NCBI GenBank assembly: GCA_020637795.1
Contig: JACKJT010000001.1
Location: forward strand, 1,364,001 to 1,428,000
Length of the DNA stretch: 64,000 nucleotides
Reading direction: 5' to 3'
Origin: Hoeflea sp.
GTDB lineage: Bacteria; Pseudomonadota; Alphaproteobacteria; Rhizobiales; Rhizobiaceae
The position numbers and the translations under genes are program-made. How positions within the stretch are numbered: the first letter of the stretch is position 1; every line of letters starts with the position of its first letter. The notes under the pieces were generated by a model. It did no database searches. It saw only the letters and a program-made list of their open reading frames with translations, and was not told the DNA's origin. Below are positions 23,815 to 32,577 of this stretch, piece by piece.

Positions 23815-24999
23815 ATGACAAGCAACCGACAATTCCGCCCCGCTACCCAGCTCGTGCATGGCGGCACCAGCCGCTCCGGGTTTGGAGAAACATCCGAAGC
23901 AATCTTTCTGACGCAGGGCTTTGTCTATGACAGCGCCGAGGCGGCGGAGGCGCGTTTCAAGGGTGAAGATCCCGGTTTCGTCTACTCGCGCTACGCCAAC
24001 CCGACCAACGACATGTTTGAAAAGCGCATGTGCCTAATGGAGGGCGCCGAAGACGCCCGGGCGACGGCGTCGGGAATGGCGGCGATCTCGGCGGCGCTGC
24101 TGTGCCAGTTGAAGGCTGGAGACCATGTCGTCTCCGCACGCGCGCTGTTCGGTTCCTGCCGCTGGGTGGTGGAAACGCTGCTGCCCCGATACGGCATCGA
24201 ATCCACGCTGGTGGACGGACGTGACCTGGCCAATTTCGAAGCCGCAATCCGGCCCAACACCAAGGTGTTCTTTCTCGAAAGCCCGACCAATCCGACGCTG
24301 GAAGTGGTCGACATCGCCGGCGTCGCGAAGCTCGCCAACCAGATCGGCGCGAAGCTGGTGGTCGACAATGTGTTTGCAACGCCGCTGATGCAGAAACCGC
24401 TCGAACTCGGCGCGCATGTGGTGGCCTACTCGGCGACCAAGCATATCGACGGCCAGGGCCGCTGCCTGGGTGGCGTGGTCCTGTCGGACAAGGACTGGAT
24501 CGACGAGCATCTGCACGACTACTTCCGCCACACCGGCCCGTCGCTGTCACCGTTCAACGCCTGGACCCTGCTCAAGGGGCTCGAAACCCTGCCGCTGAGG
24601 GTGCGGCAGCAGACCGAGAACGCCGCACGGGTGGCCGACTTCCTGGCCGACCATCCGGCTATCGCGCGGGTGATCTATCCCGGCCGCGCCGACCATCCTC
24701 AGGCCGAGATCTGCGCGCGTCAGATGAAGGGCGGATCAACGCTTGTGGCGCTCGAGCTCAAGGGTGGCAAACAGGCCGCGTTCGCGATGCAGAACAGGCT
24801 CGAAGTGGTCAAGCTGTCCAACAATCTCGGCGACGCCAAGAGCCTGATCACGCACCCGGCGACAACGACGCACAAGAACCTCTCGGAGGAAGCGCGCGCC
24901 GAGTTGGGCATCGGCCCCGGGGTGCTGAGGCTGTCGGCGGGAATCGAGGATGTCGATGACCTGATCGAGGACTTCGATCGCGCGCTCTCAGGCCTCTGA
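23815..24999 (+). CDS. metZ: O-succinylhomoserine sulfhydrylase
   Basis: A 394-residue PLP enzyme of the Cys/Met metabolism family. It makes homocysteine from O-succinylhomoserine and sulfide in methionine synthesis. Motifs include QLVHGGTSRSGFGETSEAIFLTQG at the N-terminus, YSRYANPTNDMFE, SPTNPTLEVVDI and the PLP lysine in VAYSATKHIDGQGR (about residue 207). RLSAGIEDVDDLIEDF closes the protein. The ATG at 23815 is set by family length; upstream in-frame codons lie inside the leader terminator. Regulated by the SAM-II riboswitch directly upstream, consistent with methionine-pathway control. Confidence 0.95.
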   Translation: MTSNRQFRPATQLVHGGTSRSGFGETSEAIFLTQGFVYDSAEAAEARFKGEDPGFVYSRYANPTNDMFEKRMCLMEGAEDARATASGMAAISAALLCQLKAGDHVVSARALFGSCRWVVETLLPRYGIESTLVDGRDLANFEAAIRPNTKVFFLESPTNPTLEVVDIAGVAKLANQIGAKLVVDNVFATPLMQKPLELGAHVVAYSATKHIDGQGRCLGGVVLSDKDWIDEHLHDYFRHTGPSLSPFNAWTLLKGLETLPLRVRQQTENAARVADFLADHPAIARVIYPGRADHPQAEICARQMKGGSTLVALELKGGKQAAFAMQNRLEVVKLSNNLGDAKSLITHPATTTHKNLSEEARAELGIGPGVLRLSAGIEDVDDLIEDFDRALSGL

Positions 25000-25611
25000 G
25001 GGCTCGTTGGGAAACTCGGCCCGTGCCTGCACGATCCGCGAAAGCGCGGTGTAGAGGCAGATTGCGGCAAACACCCATGCGACCGGCGCAAACCACGCCG
25101 GCCAGAGGCAGAAGACGCCGAACACGATATAGGTCTCGCTGGCTTCGGCGAGACCCGTGGTGAAGTAGATCGACTTGACGCCGCGGGCCTCTGTCCTGAG
25201 CCCTCGTTTTTCGGCGACGATGGCATAGGCAAGAAAGCTCGCGCCATTGATGTAGAACGAGAAAATCAGCGCCGCACCGGCGAGCGCATTTGCGGCAGGG
25301 TCATGGACAACAAAGGCCAGGGGAACAGCGCCGTAAAAGACGAAATCCAGCGTGATGTCGAGATAGCCGCCAAAATCGGTCCTCCGCGAGGCCCGCGCCA
25401 CCGACCCGTCCAGCCCGTCACAGATCCGGCTGACGATGATCAGCATGAGTGCGGCTATCATGTAGCCCAGCGCGATCAGGCTGGCCGCCGCAAGCCCGAC
25501 CAGGCAGGCAAAGACCGTCACATGATCGGCTTTCACGCCGCGCGCGGCCAGCCAAATCCCAACCTGGTCGAGACCCGGCTGGATGATCTTGCGTGCGGTT
25601 CCGTCCATCAT
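24988..25611 (-). CDS. CDP-alcohol phosphatidyltransferase family protein
   Basis: A 207-residue membrane enzyme with about six hydrophobic helices. The active-site motif DGLDGSVARASRRTDFGGY continues LDITLD, matching the DG-x2-AR...D...D signature that binds CDP-alcohol and metal. It transfers a phosphatidyl or related group to an alcohol, but the acceptor cannot be read. Relatives include PgsA, PcsA and inositol-phosphate synthases. ATG at 25611 follows GGGAGG by 7 bases; an in-frame start at 25665 lacks such a site. Convergent with metZ, overlapping it by 12 bases. Confidence 0.88.
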   Translation of the reverse strand: MMDGTARKIIQPGLDQVGIWLAARGVKADHVTVFACLVGLAAASLIALGYMIAALMLIIVSRICDGLDGSVARASRRTDFGGYLDITLDFVFYGAVPLAFVVHDPAANALAGAALIFSFYINGASFLAYAIVAEKRGLRTEARGVKSIYFTTGLAEASETYIVFGVFCLWPAWFAPVAWVFAAICLYTALSRIVQARAEFPNEPSEA

Positions 25612-25790
25612 GGTGCAGCCTCCCTGTCCGGCCCATTTGATAGCGTGGCCGGTCCGCCCCGTCACGCCCCGTCGCTTGCGGACATCATCACAATCAAGTC
25701 AACATAAAGCGCCCTTCCCGGCGCTTTGAAAGCGCCGGAATGCTTGACGCAAGGGCCCCACTGTAGAATGAGTGTGGCAAGGAGTGGCTG

Positions 25791-26183
25791 ATGTATCGTG
25801 CGCTTACACGCGAGATCGAAGTGACGGTGGAACCCTATTATCTCGAGGACCAATCGGACCCCGAGGACGGCCGCTATGTCTGGGGTTACAGGATCGTCAT
25901 CGTCAATCATTCCGACCAGATCGTTCAGCTGCAAAGCCGTTACTGGAAGATCACCGACGAGAACGGCCTGATCGACGAAGTTCGCGGCCCGGGCGTCGTC
26001 GGCGAGCAGCCCGTGCTCGGTCCCGGCGACACCTACGAGTACTCCTCCGGCTGTCCCCTGGATACGCCGTCGGGCGTCATGGTCGGCACCTACCAGATGC
26101 AATCGGCCGCCGGCGAGCTGTTCGACGTCGAGATCCCGGCCTTTTCGCTGGACCTGCCGGGCATGGCAAGAACACTGAATTGA
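25791..26183 (+). CDS. apaG: ApaG domain protein
   Basis: A 130-residue ApaG protein, an Ig-like beta-sandwich historically linked to Co2+/Mg2+ handling and to diadenosine tetraphosphate levels. Family motifs are VTVEPYYLEDQSDPEDGRYVW, then RYWKITDENGLIDEVRGPGVVGEQP and YEYSSGCPLDTPSG. Length is standard. AAGGAG precedes the ATG. Its stop overlaps the presumed start of trkH by 3 bases, indicating co-transcription. Proximity to metZ and argD-argF-hslO is a usual rhizobial arrangement. Confidence 0.95.
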   Translation: MYRALTREIEVTVEPYYLEDQSDPEDGRYVWGYRIVIVNHSDQIVQLQSRYWKITDENGLIDEVRGPGVVGEQPVLGPGDTYEYSSGCPLDTPSGVMVGTYQMQSAAGELFDVEIPAFSLDLPGMARTLN

Positions 26184-27637
26184 CCGCCTTTTCCGAATTC
26201 CGTCCGGTCATGCTGGTGACCGGCCTGCTGGTGGCAACGCTTGGCTTCGCCATGCTGTTGCCGGCGCTGGTCGACCTGGCGGCGGAAAATGACGACTGGA
26301 TGATCTTTGCCAGCGCCGGCACGATGACGATGCTGGTCGGGCTGGGGCTGTTTGCCGCCAACCGGGGCATCCCGAAAGGATTGTCGACGCGGCAGGCGAT
26401 GCTGATGACCGTGGTGTCCTGGGTTGCATTGGTGGCGTTCGGCGCGCTGCCGTTTCACTGGTCGGGGATCGTGCCGAGCTACACCGACGCCTTCTTTGAA
26501 TCGATGTCCGGCCTGACCACCACCGGCGCCACCGTGATCACCGGGCTGGATACTGCGCCGCCGGGACTGCTGTTCTGGCGCGGGTTGCTGCAATGGCTCG
26601 GCGGCCTCGGCATCATCGTGATGGCGATCGCGGTGCTGCCGATGCTGCAGATCGGCGGGATGCAGCTGTTCAAGGCCGAAGCTTTCGACACGGCCGAGAA
26701 GATCCTGCCGCGCGCCACGCAGATCTCGACCTCGATCACCCTGGTGTTCATCGCCATGACCGGGATCTGCGCGGTGGCCTACATGGCCGTCGGCATGGCG
26801 GCGGATGACGCGGTGATCCATGCCATGACGACGGTCGCCACCGGAGGCTTTTCAACCAAGGACGCTTCCATCGGCTATTTTCAGAATCCCGCCGTCGAGT
26901 GGATCGCGGTGGTGTTCATGGTGCTCGGATCGATTCCGTTCATCCTCTACGTCCAGATGCTGCAGGGGCGGTTTCGTCCGATCCTCGCCGACGACCAGGT
27001 CAAGGCGTTCATCAGCTTTCTGGGCGTCGCCATTCTGGCCGGCTGGATGATGGCGCATTTCAGCGAGAACCATATCGGGCTCGAGGGCTTGCGGCATTCG
27101 GCCTTCAACGTGGTCTCCATCGTCACCGGCACCGGATATGCCTCGACCGACTACGGCCTGTGGGGGCCGCACGCGGTGGCGTTCTTCTTCATCATCATGT
27201 TTGTCGGCGGTTGCGCCGGCTCCACCTCCTGCGGCATCAAGATCTTCCGCTTTCAGGTGCTGATCGAGGCCGTCCGCCAGCATGTCTCGCAGGTGATGTA
27301 TCCGAACGGCGTGTTTCGCGCCCGCTTCAACGGCAAGCCAATCCAGGACCGCGTCATCGCCTCGGTGATGAGTTTCTTCTTCCTGTTCATGGCTTCGTTC
27401 GTGGTGCTGGCGATCCTGCTCAGGCTGACGGGACTGGACACCGTGACTGCGCTGTCGGGCGCCGGCACGGCCCTCTCCAATGTCGGGCCCGGCCTGGGCG
27501 AAATCATCGGCCCCACCGGCAATTTCCAGTCGCTCAGCGATGTCCAGAAATGGCTGCTTGCGGCCGGAATGCTGCTTGGGCGGCTCGAGCTGTTCACCGT
27601 GCTGGTGCTGTTCCTGCCGCGCTTCTGGCGGTCTTAA
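26180..27637 (+). CDS. trkH: TrkH-family potassium uptake protein
   Basis: About 485 residues with four membrane-pore-membrane repeats. Selectivity-loop segments visible are SGLTTTGATVITGLD (repeat 1), TTVATGGFSTKDASIG (repeat 2), VSIVTGTGYASTDYG (repeat 3) and AGTALSNVGPGLGEI (repeat 4), each with a Gly at the filter. It conducts K+ into the cell with TrkA-type regulators, none of which is nearby. The TTG at 26180 overlaps the apaG stop as TTGA, which favours coupled translation. An ATG ten codons later (26210) is an alternative but would trim the first charged residues before helix 1. Confidence 0.92.
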   Translation: MTAFSEFRPVMLVTGLLVATLGFAMLLPALVDLAAENDDWMIFASAGTMTMLVGLGLFAANRGIPKGLSTRQAMLMTVVSWVALVAFGALPFHWSGIVPSYTDAFFESMSGLTTTGATVITGLDTAPPGLLFWRGLLQWLGGLGIIVMAIAVLPMLQIGGMQLFKAEAFDTAEKILPRATQISTSITLVFIAMTGICAVAYMAVGMAADDAVIHAMTTVATGGFSTKDASIGYFQNPAVEWIAVVFMVLGSIPFILYVQMLQGRFRPILADDQVKAFISFLGVAILAGWMMAHFSENHIGLEGLRHSAFNVVSIVTGTGYASTDYGLWGPHAVAFFFIIMFVGGCAGSTSCGIKIFRFQVLIEAVRQHVSQVMYPNGVFRARFNGKPIQDRVIASVMSFFFLFMASFVVLAILLRLTGLDTVTALSGAGTALSNVGPGLGEIIGPTGNFQSLSDVQKWLLAAGMLLGRLELFTVLVLFLPRFWRS

Positions 27638-27660
27638 TGCATGGGTTTACAGCGACCTTT

Positions 27661-27680
27661 GCGCATCCGATTGGATGCGC
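27661..27680. terminator. Hairpin between convergent trkH and RND permease genes
   Basis: GCGCATCC (27661-27668) and GGATGCGC (27673-27680) form a perfect 8-base stem with a GATT loop in the 59-base gap between two convergent stops. No long T run follows on either strand, so it is a probable bidirectional but weaker terminator. Confidence 0.55.
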
Positions 27681-27696
27681 GGCGCTTTAGGCCGGT

Positions 27697-30600
27697 TCAG
27701 GCGCGCTGCGCGACCGGCCGCCTGCCGTAGACGTAGGAAAACGCGCGGGCGATATCATCGCCGATGCCGACCAGCGCAGGCACCAGAAACAGAACCAGCA
27801 GCGTGGTCATCGCCAGGCCGAACACGATCGTGATCGCCATCGGCAGCAGGAACTGGGCCTGCAGGCTGGTTTCGTAAAGCAGCGGCAAGAGTCCGCCGAT
27901 GGTGGTGAGCGACGTCAGCAACACGGCGCGCAGGCGGTCGCGGCTGGCGCCGACCGCGGCCTCGGCAAGGCTGTCGCCTTCGGCGCGGCGTTCCTCCAGC
28001 CGGGCGACAAGGATGATGGAATCATTGACCAGGATGCCCGCCAGGCCAAGCAGGCCGATGAAGGACAGGATCGTCAGCTGGTACCCAAGCACCCAGTGAC
28101 CGAAGATCGCGCCGACGACGCCGAACGGAATGATCAGAAGCACGGCGATCGGCCGCCAGTAGCTGGCGAACACCCAGGCGAGAATGATGTAGATGACGCT
28201 GAGCGCCACGACGACGCCGAGTTGCAGGTCGGCGAAGGCGTTTTCCTGTTCCTCCGAGCGCCCGCCGAAGGAATAGGTCACGCCGTGGCGCGCCGCGATC
28301 AGGTCAAGGCCGCCGTTGGCCGTCAGCTGTTCGACCACCGCGCCGGTGGTTGTCACCGCAGTGTCGATGTCGCCGGTCACCGAGATCGTGCTCTTGCCGT
28401 CGCGGCGCTGGATGGCGGAGAAGCCCTGGCGTTCGGTCATGTTGACGACTTCCGACAAGGGCACAAAGGTGCCGCCGGGACTTCTCAGTTCGAAATCGCG
28501 CAGCGCCTGCGAGCCGGGCGAGGCCGGCTTCTGCACAAGCCGCACGGTAACCTCGTCGTCGCCACGGGGGAAACGGAAGGGAACGGATCCGTCGAAGGCA
28601 TTGCGGATCTGCCGGCCGACATCCTCGATGGAAAAGCCGAGTGCCGCGCCATGCGGCGTCAGCTGCATGACCAGTTCGGGCTTGCCCCAGGGCAGATTGT
28701 CATCCAGTCCGGTAATGCCGCTGACGCCGGACAGCAGCGCCACAACGTCGGCGGCGGCGGTCTTCAGCGCCGAAACGCGTTCGCCCTGCAGCCGCACCTC
28801 GATATCCCGGCCGGGAGGGCCGCCGCGCGACTGGGCCACGGTGAAGCGGGTCACGCCGGCGATGTCGGGGACTGCCTTGCGCCAGGCATTGACGATATCG
28901 GGGGTGCGGACGTCGCGTTCCTCGGATGTGGTCAACTGCACCCTGATGCGGGCCGTGGCGCTGCCGCTGCGGCTGGATGCGCCGAAGGTGGTGAAAACCG
29001 CCTTGATCGAGGATGGCCCGCTGCCCGCCAGCGCCCTGTCCGCCCGACGCAGGGCGTCCTCGTGGGCGGCGATGGCCGCAAGCGCCGTCTGTTCGGGCAG
29101 GCCGGCATTGAAAATGATGGTGCCGGAAATATTCTCGGCTTCCGGCGAGGGGAAGAAAACGAACTCCACGCGCCCGGACCGGGCCAGGCCGATGGCCAGC
29201 ACCATGACCATGGCTATGGCGATGGACAGCGTCACATAGCGCCAGCTCCAGGCCAGTTGCACCAGGCGGGAAAACGGACCGTCGCGGAAAAGATCGAAAC
29301 CGCGATCGAAAGCCCGGCGGAACCGGCTCTCGCCCAGCTCCTCGACACGATTCCCCGCACGGCTCTTGCGCCGGCGCAGGACCAGCAAGACCCATTCCAT
29401 CAGCGTCGCCAGCGCCAGCGACAACCCGACCACGATGGCCATCCGGCCGGACTGCGGCAGGTCGGCAAAGCCGCGGGCGGCCGAGCGCAAGCCATTGTCG
29501 CCGGCGCCAAGCGCCAGGTCGACGGCCAGGCGGCCGGACAGACCGGTCAGGAACACCATGAAGATGAGAGCCACCAGGAACTGGCGCCACCAGGACCAGC
29601 CGGGCGCCTTGCGGCCGGAGAGCGAGTTGGCGAGGTGTCCGGGCAGGATGAGGAAACATTCGAGCAGGCTTGCCACCAGCACGGCGATCACCACCATCGG
29701 CAGGACCGCCATCATCTGGCCGATGGTGTCGCCGATCAGCAGGATCGGCGCGAAGGCGGCAAGCGTCGTCGACATCGCCGCCATCACCGGCGTGAACATC
29801 ATGCCGACGCCGTTCTCCGCCGCAGTCTGCGGGTCGTCGCCCATTTGCAGCCGGGTGGCGGTGTGTTCGCCGACCACAATGGCGTCGTCGACGATGATGC
29901 CGAGCATCATGATCAGCGAGAACAGCGACATCATGTTGATCGTCTGGCCGGATGTATACATGAACCCGACGGTGGCAAGCATCGCCACCGGGATGCCTGC
30001 CGCCACCCAGAAGGCAATCCGGGCATTGAGGAACAGGAACAGGATGGCGACGACCACCAGAAGCCCGCTGAGCCCGTTCTTGACCAGAAGCCAGATCCGG
30101 GCCGACAGCGCGTCGGATGCAACCTCGTAGGTGGCGATCTCGACGCCGGGCGGCAGCTTGGGCGTGATCTCGTCGAGATAGGCAGACAGGATGGCTGCCG
30201 TCTTGAGCGTGTCGGCTGTCGGCGCGCGGCGGACATCGAGTTCGATGGCCGGCGATCCCCGGGCAAGACCGCGGGTGTCATCGGCGTCGAACCCGTCAGT
30301 GATGTCGGCGATATCGCCAAGCAGCACTTTCTCGCCACTGGGGAAGGATTTCACTTCCACATCGGCCAGTTCCCGTGCGCCCTGGGCATCGGCCAGGGTG
30401 CGTAACTGGCGGTCGACCGCGCCCTCGACCGTGCCGGAAGGCAGGTCACGGCTGTTGGCGGCAATCGCCGAGGAGACGTCGGAGATCTTCATGCCGAGGC
30501 GGCGAAGCTCGATTTCCGGAACCTCGACACGGATCTCGGCACTGCGCAAGCCGGTGAAATTGATCTTGTCGATGCCTCGATCGATAAGGTCGTCGCGGAT

Positions 30601-31110
30601 ACGCTTGGCCCAGGCGCGCTTGACCACCTCGTCGGCGCTGCCGAAGACGGCGAGTTTGGCGACGGTGTCGAAGAACACCGACCTGGCGATGGTCGGATCC
30701 TCGGCGTCCTCGGGCAGATTGCCCACCGCCTTGACCGCGGATTCGACATCGGTCATGGCCTGGGTCATGTCGGTGCCGTCGGCAAACTCGAGCCGCACGG
30801 TGGCCGAGCCCTCCGCCGCGGTCGATGTCATCCGGTCGACGCCGGAGATGTAACGCACCTCCGGTTCGATCAAGGCCAGCACGTTGGTTTCGACATCCTC
30901 GGCGCTGGCGCCGGACCAGGCCACACCAATTGTGATGGTCGGCCGGTCAATCGTGGGGAAGAACTGCGTGTTGATCCGCGCGATGGAGAAAGCGCCGAAC
31001 AGGATCATCAGCACCATCAGCAGATTGGCCGCATTGGGGTGACGGATGAAGGTGCTGACCAGGCCGCGGCCCGCAAAAAGCCCCTGCGCTTGCGCCTCGC
31101 TGCCGGTCAT
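27697..31110 (-). CDS. RND-family efflux transporter permease with extended central loop
   Basis: A 1137-residue inner-membrane antiporter subunit. TM1 is near residues 28-45. The proton-relay helix carries GIIVDDAIVVGEH with the conserved Asp pair, and the late helix reads GLAGILVNDSIILVARLEE. Large periplasmic domains lie after TM1 and TM7. Between about residues 495 and 590 there is an insertion with two additional hydrophobic stretches (FLVALIFMVFLTGL and MAIVVGLSLALATLMEWVLL), making it longer than the usual 1030-1060. The gene overlaps the upstream membrane-fusion gene by 4 bases (ATGA). Substrates unknown; no outer-membrane factor gene is adjacent. Confidence 0.92.
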   Translation of the reverse strand: MTGSEAQAQGLFAGRGLVSTFIRHPNAANLLMVLMILFGAFSIARINTQFFPTIDRPTITIGVAWSGASAEDVETNVLALIEPEVRYISGVDRMTSTAAEGSATVRLEFADGTDMTQAMTDVESAVKAVGNLPEDAEDPTIARSVFFDTVAKLAVFGSADEVVKRAWAKRIRDDLIDRGIDKINFTGLRSAEIRVEVPEIELRRLGMKISDVSSAIAANSRDLPSGTVEGAVDRQLRTLADAQGARELADVEVKSFPSGEKVLLGDIADITDGFDADDTRGLARGSPAIELDVRRAPTADTLKTAAILSAYLDEITPKLPPGVEIATYEVASDALSARIWLLVKNGLSGLLVVVAILFLFLNARIAFWVAAGIPVAMLATVGFMYTSGQTINMMSLFSLIMMLGIIVDDAIVVGEHTATRLQMGDDPQTAAENGVGMMFTPVMAAMSTTLAAFAPILLIGDTIGQMMAVLPMVVIAVLVASLLECFLILPGHLANSLSGRKAPGWSWWRQFLVALIFMVFLTGLSGRLAVDLALGAGDNGLRSAARGFADLPQSGRMAIVVGLSLALATLMEWVLLVLRRRKSRAGNRVEELGESRFRRAFDRGFDLFRDGPFSRLVQLAWSWRYVTLSIAIAMVMVLAIGLARSGRVEFVFFPSPEAENISGTIIFNAGLPEQTALAAIAAHEDALRRADRALAGSGPSSIKAVFTTFGASSRSGSATARIRVQLTTSEERDVRTPDIVNAWRKAVPDIAGVTRFTVAQSRGGPPGRDIEVRLQGERVSALKTAAADVVALLSGVSGITGLDDNLPWGKPELVMQLTPHGAALGFSIEDVGRQIRNAFDGSVPFRFPRGDDEVTVRLVQKPASPGSQALRDFELRSPGGTFVPLSEVVNMTERQGFSAIQRRDGKSTISVTGDIDTAVTTTGAVVEQLTANGGLDLIAARHGVTYSFGGRSEEQENAFADLQLGVVVALSVIYIILAWVFASYWRPIAVLLIIPFGVVGAIFGHWVLGYQLTILSFIGLLGLAGILVNDSIILVARLEERRAEGDSLAEAAVGASRDRLRAVLLTSLTTIGGLLPLLYETSLQAQFLLPMAITIVFGLAMTTLLVLFLVPALVGIGDDIARAFSYVYGRRPVAQRA

Positions 31111-32492
31111 TCGCCGGCATCCGGTTTTTCGGTGGAGCCAGGCTGGGCTTCCGGCGTCGCCGTTTCCTGCGACGGCTCGCGCACGCTGACGCCCTCCGTG
31201 GCTTCGGTCAGCCGCGTGGCGAGCACGATGTCGCCATCGTTCAGGTCGCCATCGAGAATGGCATCCTCGCCATCCCAGGCGATCAGCCTTACGTCCCGGC
31301 GCTCAAGCTTGCCGTCAACCACCAGGAAGACGTGATCGGAGTTGCGCACCGCGGTCTCGGGCAGGCGAAACGTCTGCGGCCAGATCCGGTCCGGCACGGT
31401 CAGCGAAACGAACGCCCCGGGCCGCAGCTGCACCGGATTATTGGCTTCGCCAATGCGGGCGAACACTTCGACGCCGCCGCGCTCTGCCGTGACCCGCGCG
31501 CCGATCCGGTCGATGGTCGCGGGCCAGGTATATTGCGTTCCGCCGACGCTCCAATTCAGTTCCACCTCGCGGCCGACCAGCGGGTCGGCATCGGTGGCCA
31601 TGCGGCCGTATTGCGCGTTGGTCAGGGTGAACTCCACATCGAGGGCACTGTCGTCATAGATCGACGCCACCACTTCGTTGGCATTCACGGAACGTCCGGT
31701 CTCGACGGTCTCGTCTGAAATGATGCCGTCAAAGGGTGCAATCAGCGCGGTGTCTTCCAGCTTGCGCTGGGCTTCGCGGACCTTCCATTCAAGCCGCTCG
31801 GCATTGGCTTCCTGCTGGGTGCGCTGCGCTTCGGCAATCAGGATGTTGTTGCGCCGCAGGCTCGAAGCCTGCTCCCGCTGCGACAGGATCAGGCGCCGCG
31901 CATCGACTTCCTTGTCGGTCAGCGCGCCTGAGCCCGCAAGCGACAGCGCCCGTTCCAGATCGGCGCGGCCAAGCTCGAGCTGTGCATCGGCTGCCTCGAG
32001 CTGTTCGCGCTCCGAGGCCAGCCGCGCATCGATCTCGGCGATCGCGGCACGGGTGGAGGCGAGATTTGCACGGGCCTCGACCAGCGCGCCTTCGTAGGCA
32101 AAGGGGTCGACGCGCAACAGCACCGTACCCCTGGCAACACGACGACCAGCCACCATGTCGGGATGGATCTCGACAACATCGCCACTCACCGCCGTGCGCA
32201 GATCGACATTGCGGCCGGTGTCGACCTGGCCATAAAGCCGGATGTCGGGCCGGTTGTCGGCGCGTTTGGCGAGCGTTGTCTCGACGGTGTAGACCAACGG
32301 CGTAAACGGCCGCGGCGTGCGTTGCTTGCGGGAATCCGCAAGACGCTCCATCGCCACCCAGGCTCCGGCGAGCACCAACGCCATCAGGGCGATCTGCACC
32401 ATCGGCCGCACAAAGGCACGGCGCGACGGCGCAGGTGTTGCACCCGCTGGTTCCGTCGGCAGGTCCAGCCGTTTGTCTGCCTTGTCGAGCAT
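31107..32492 (-). CDS. RND efflux periplasmic adaptor (membrane-fusion) subunit
   Basis: A 461-residue adaptor linking the RND pump to an outer-membrane channel. An N-terminal membrane helix lies at about 32-50 (VQIALMALVLAGAWVAME). The lipoyl half IRLYGQVDTGRNVDLRTAVSGDVVEIHPDM is followed by a long alpha-hairpin coiled coil (about 130-215), the second lipoyl half with LIAPFDGIISDETVE, and beta-barrel domains. The C-terminus is Pro/Glu-rich. The ATG at 32492 is chosen because GGAG lies 8 bases upstream; a further in-frame ATG at 32543 lacks one. First gene of the two-gene operon. Confidence 0.9.
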   Translation of the reverse strand: MLDKADKRLDLPTEPAGATPAPSRRAFVRPMVQIALMALVLAGAWVAMERLADSRKQRTPRPFTPLVYTVETTLAKRADNRPDIRLYGQVDTGRNVDLRTAVSGDVVEIHPDMVAGRRVARGTVLLRVDPFAYEGALVEARANLASTRAAIAEIDARLASEREQLEAADAQLELGRADLERALSLAGSGALTDKEVDARRLILSQREQASSLRRNNILIAEAQRTQQEANAERLEWKVREAQRKLEDTALIAPFDGIISDETVETGRSVNANEVVASIYDDSALDVEFTLTNAQYGRMATDADPLVGREVELNWSVGGTQYTWPATIDRIGARVTAERGGVEVFARIGEANNPVQLRPGAFVSLTVPDRIWPQTFRLPETAVRNSDHVFLVVDGKLERRDVRLIAWDGEDAILDGDLNDGDIVLATRLTEATEGVSVREPSQETATPEAQPGSTEKPDAGE

Positions 32493-32577
32493 CGCGTCAC
32501 TCCGTTGCAGATCAACAGGTAACGTAATGGCGATACATGGCAAATTAAAGTTTCGTCATGTTGCCGCGCCGCGGCTC

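Noticed and set aside
25744..25770. TTGACG...TAGAAT as the apaG promoter
   Set aside because: The spacing is 14 bases, too short for a normal sigma-70 promoter.
28096..30405. A 769-codon plus-strand frame
   Set aside because: Antisense to the RND permease; rich in His, Gln, Asp and Arg with no domain, typical of a shadow frame.
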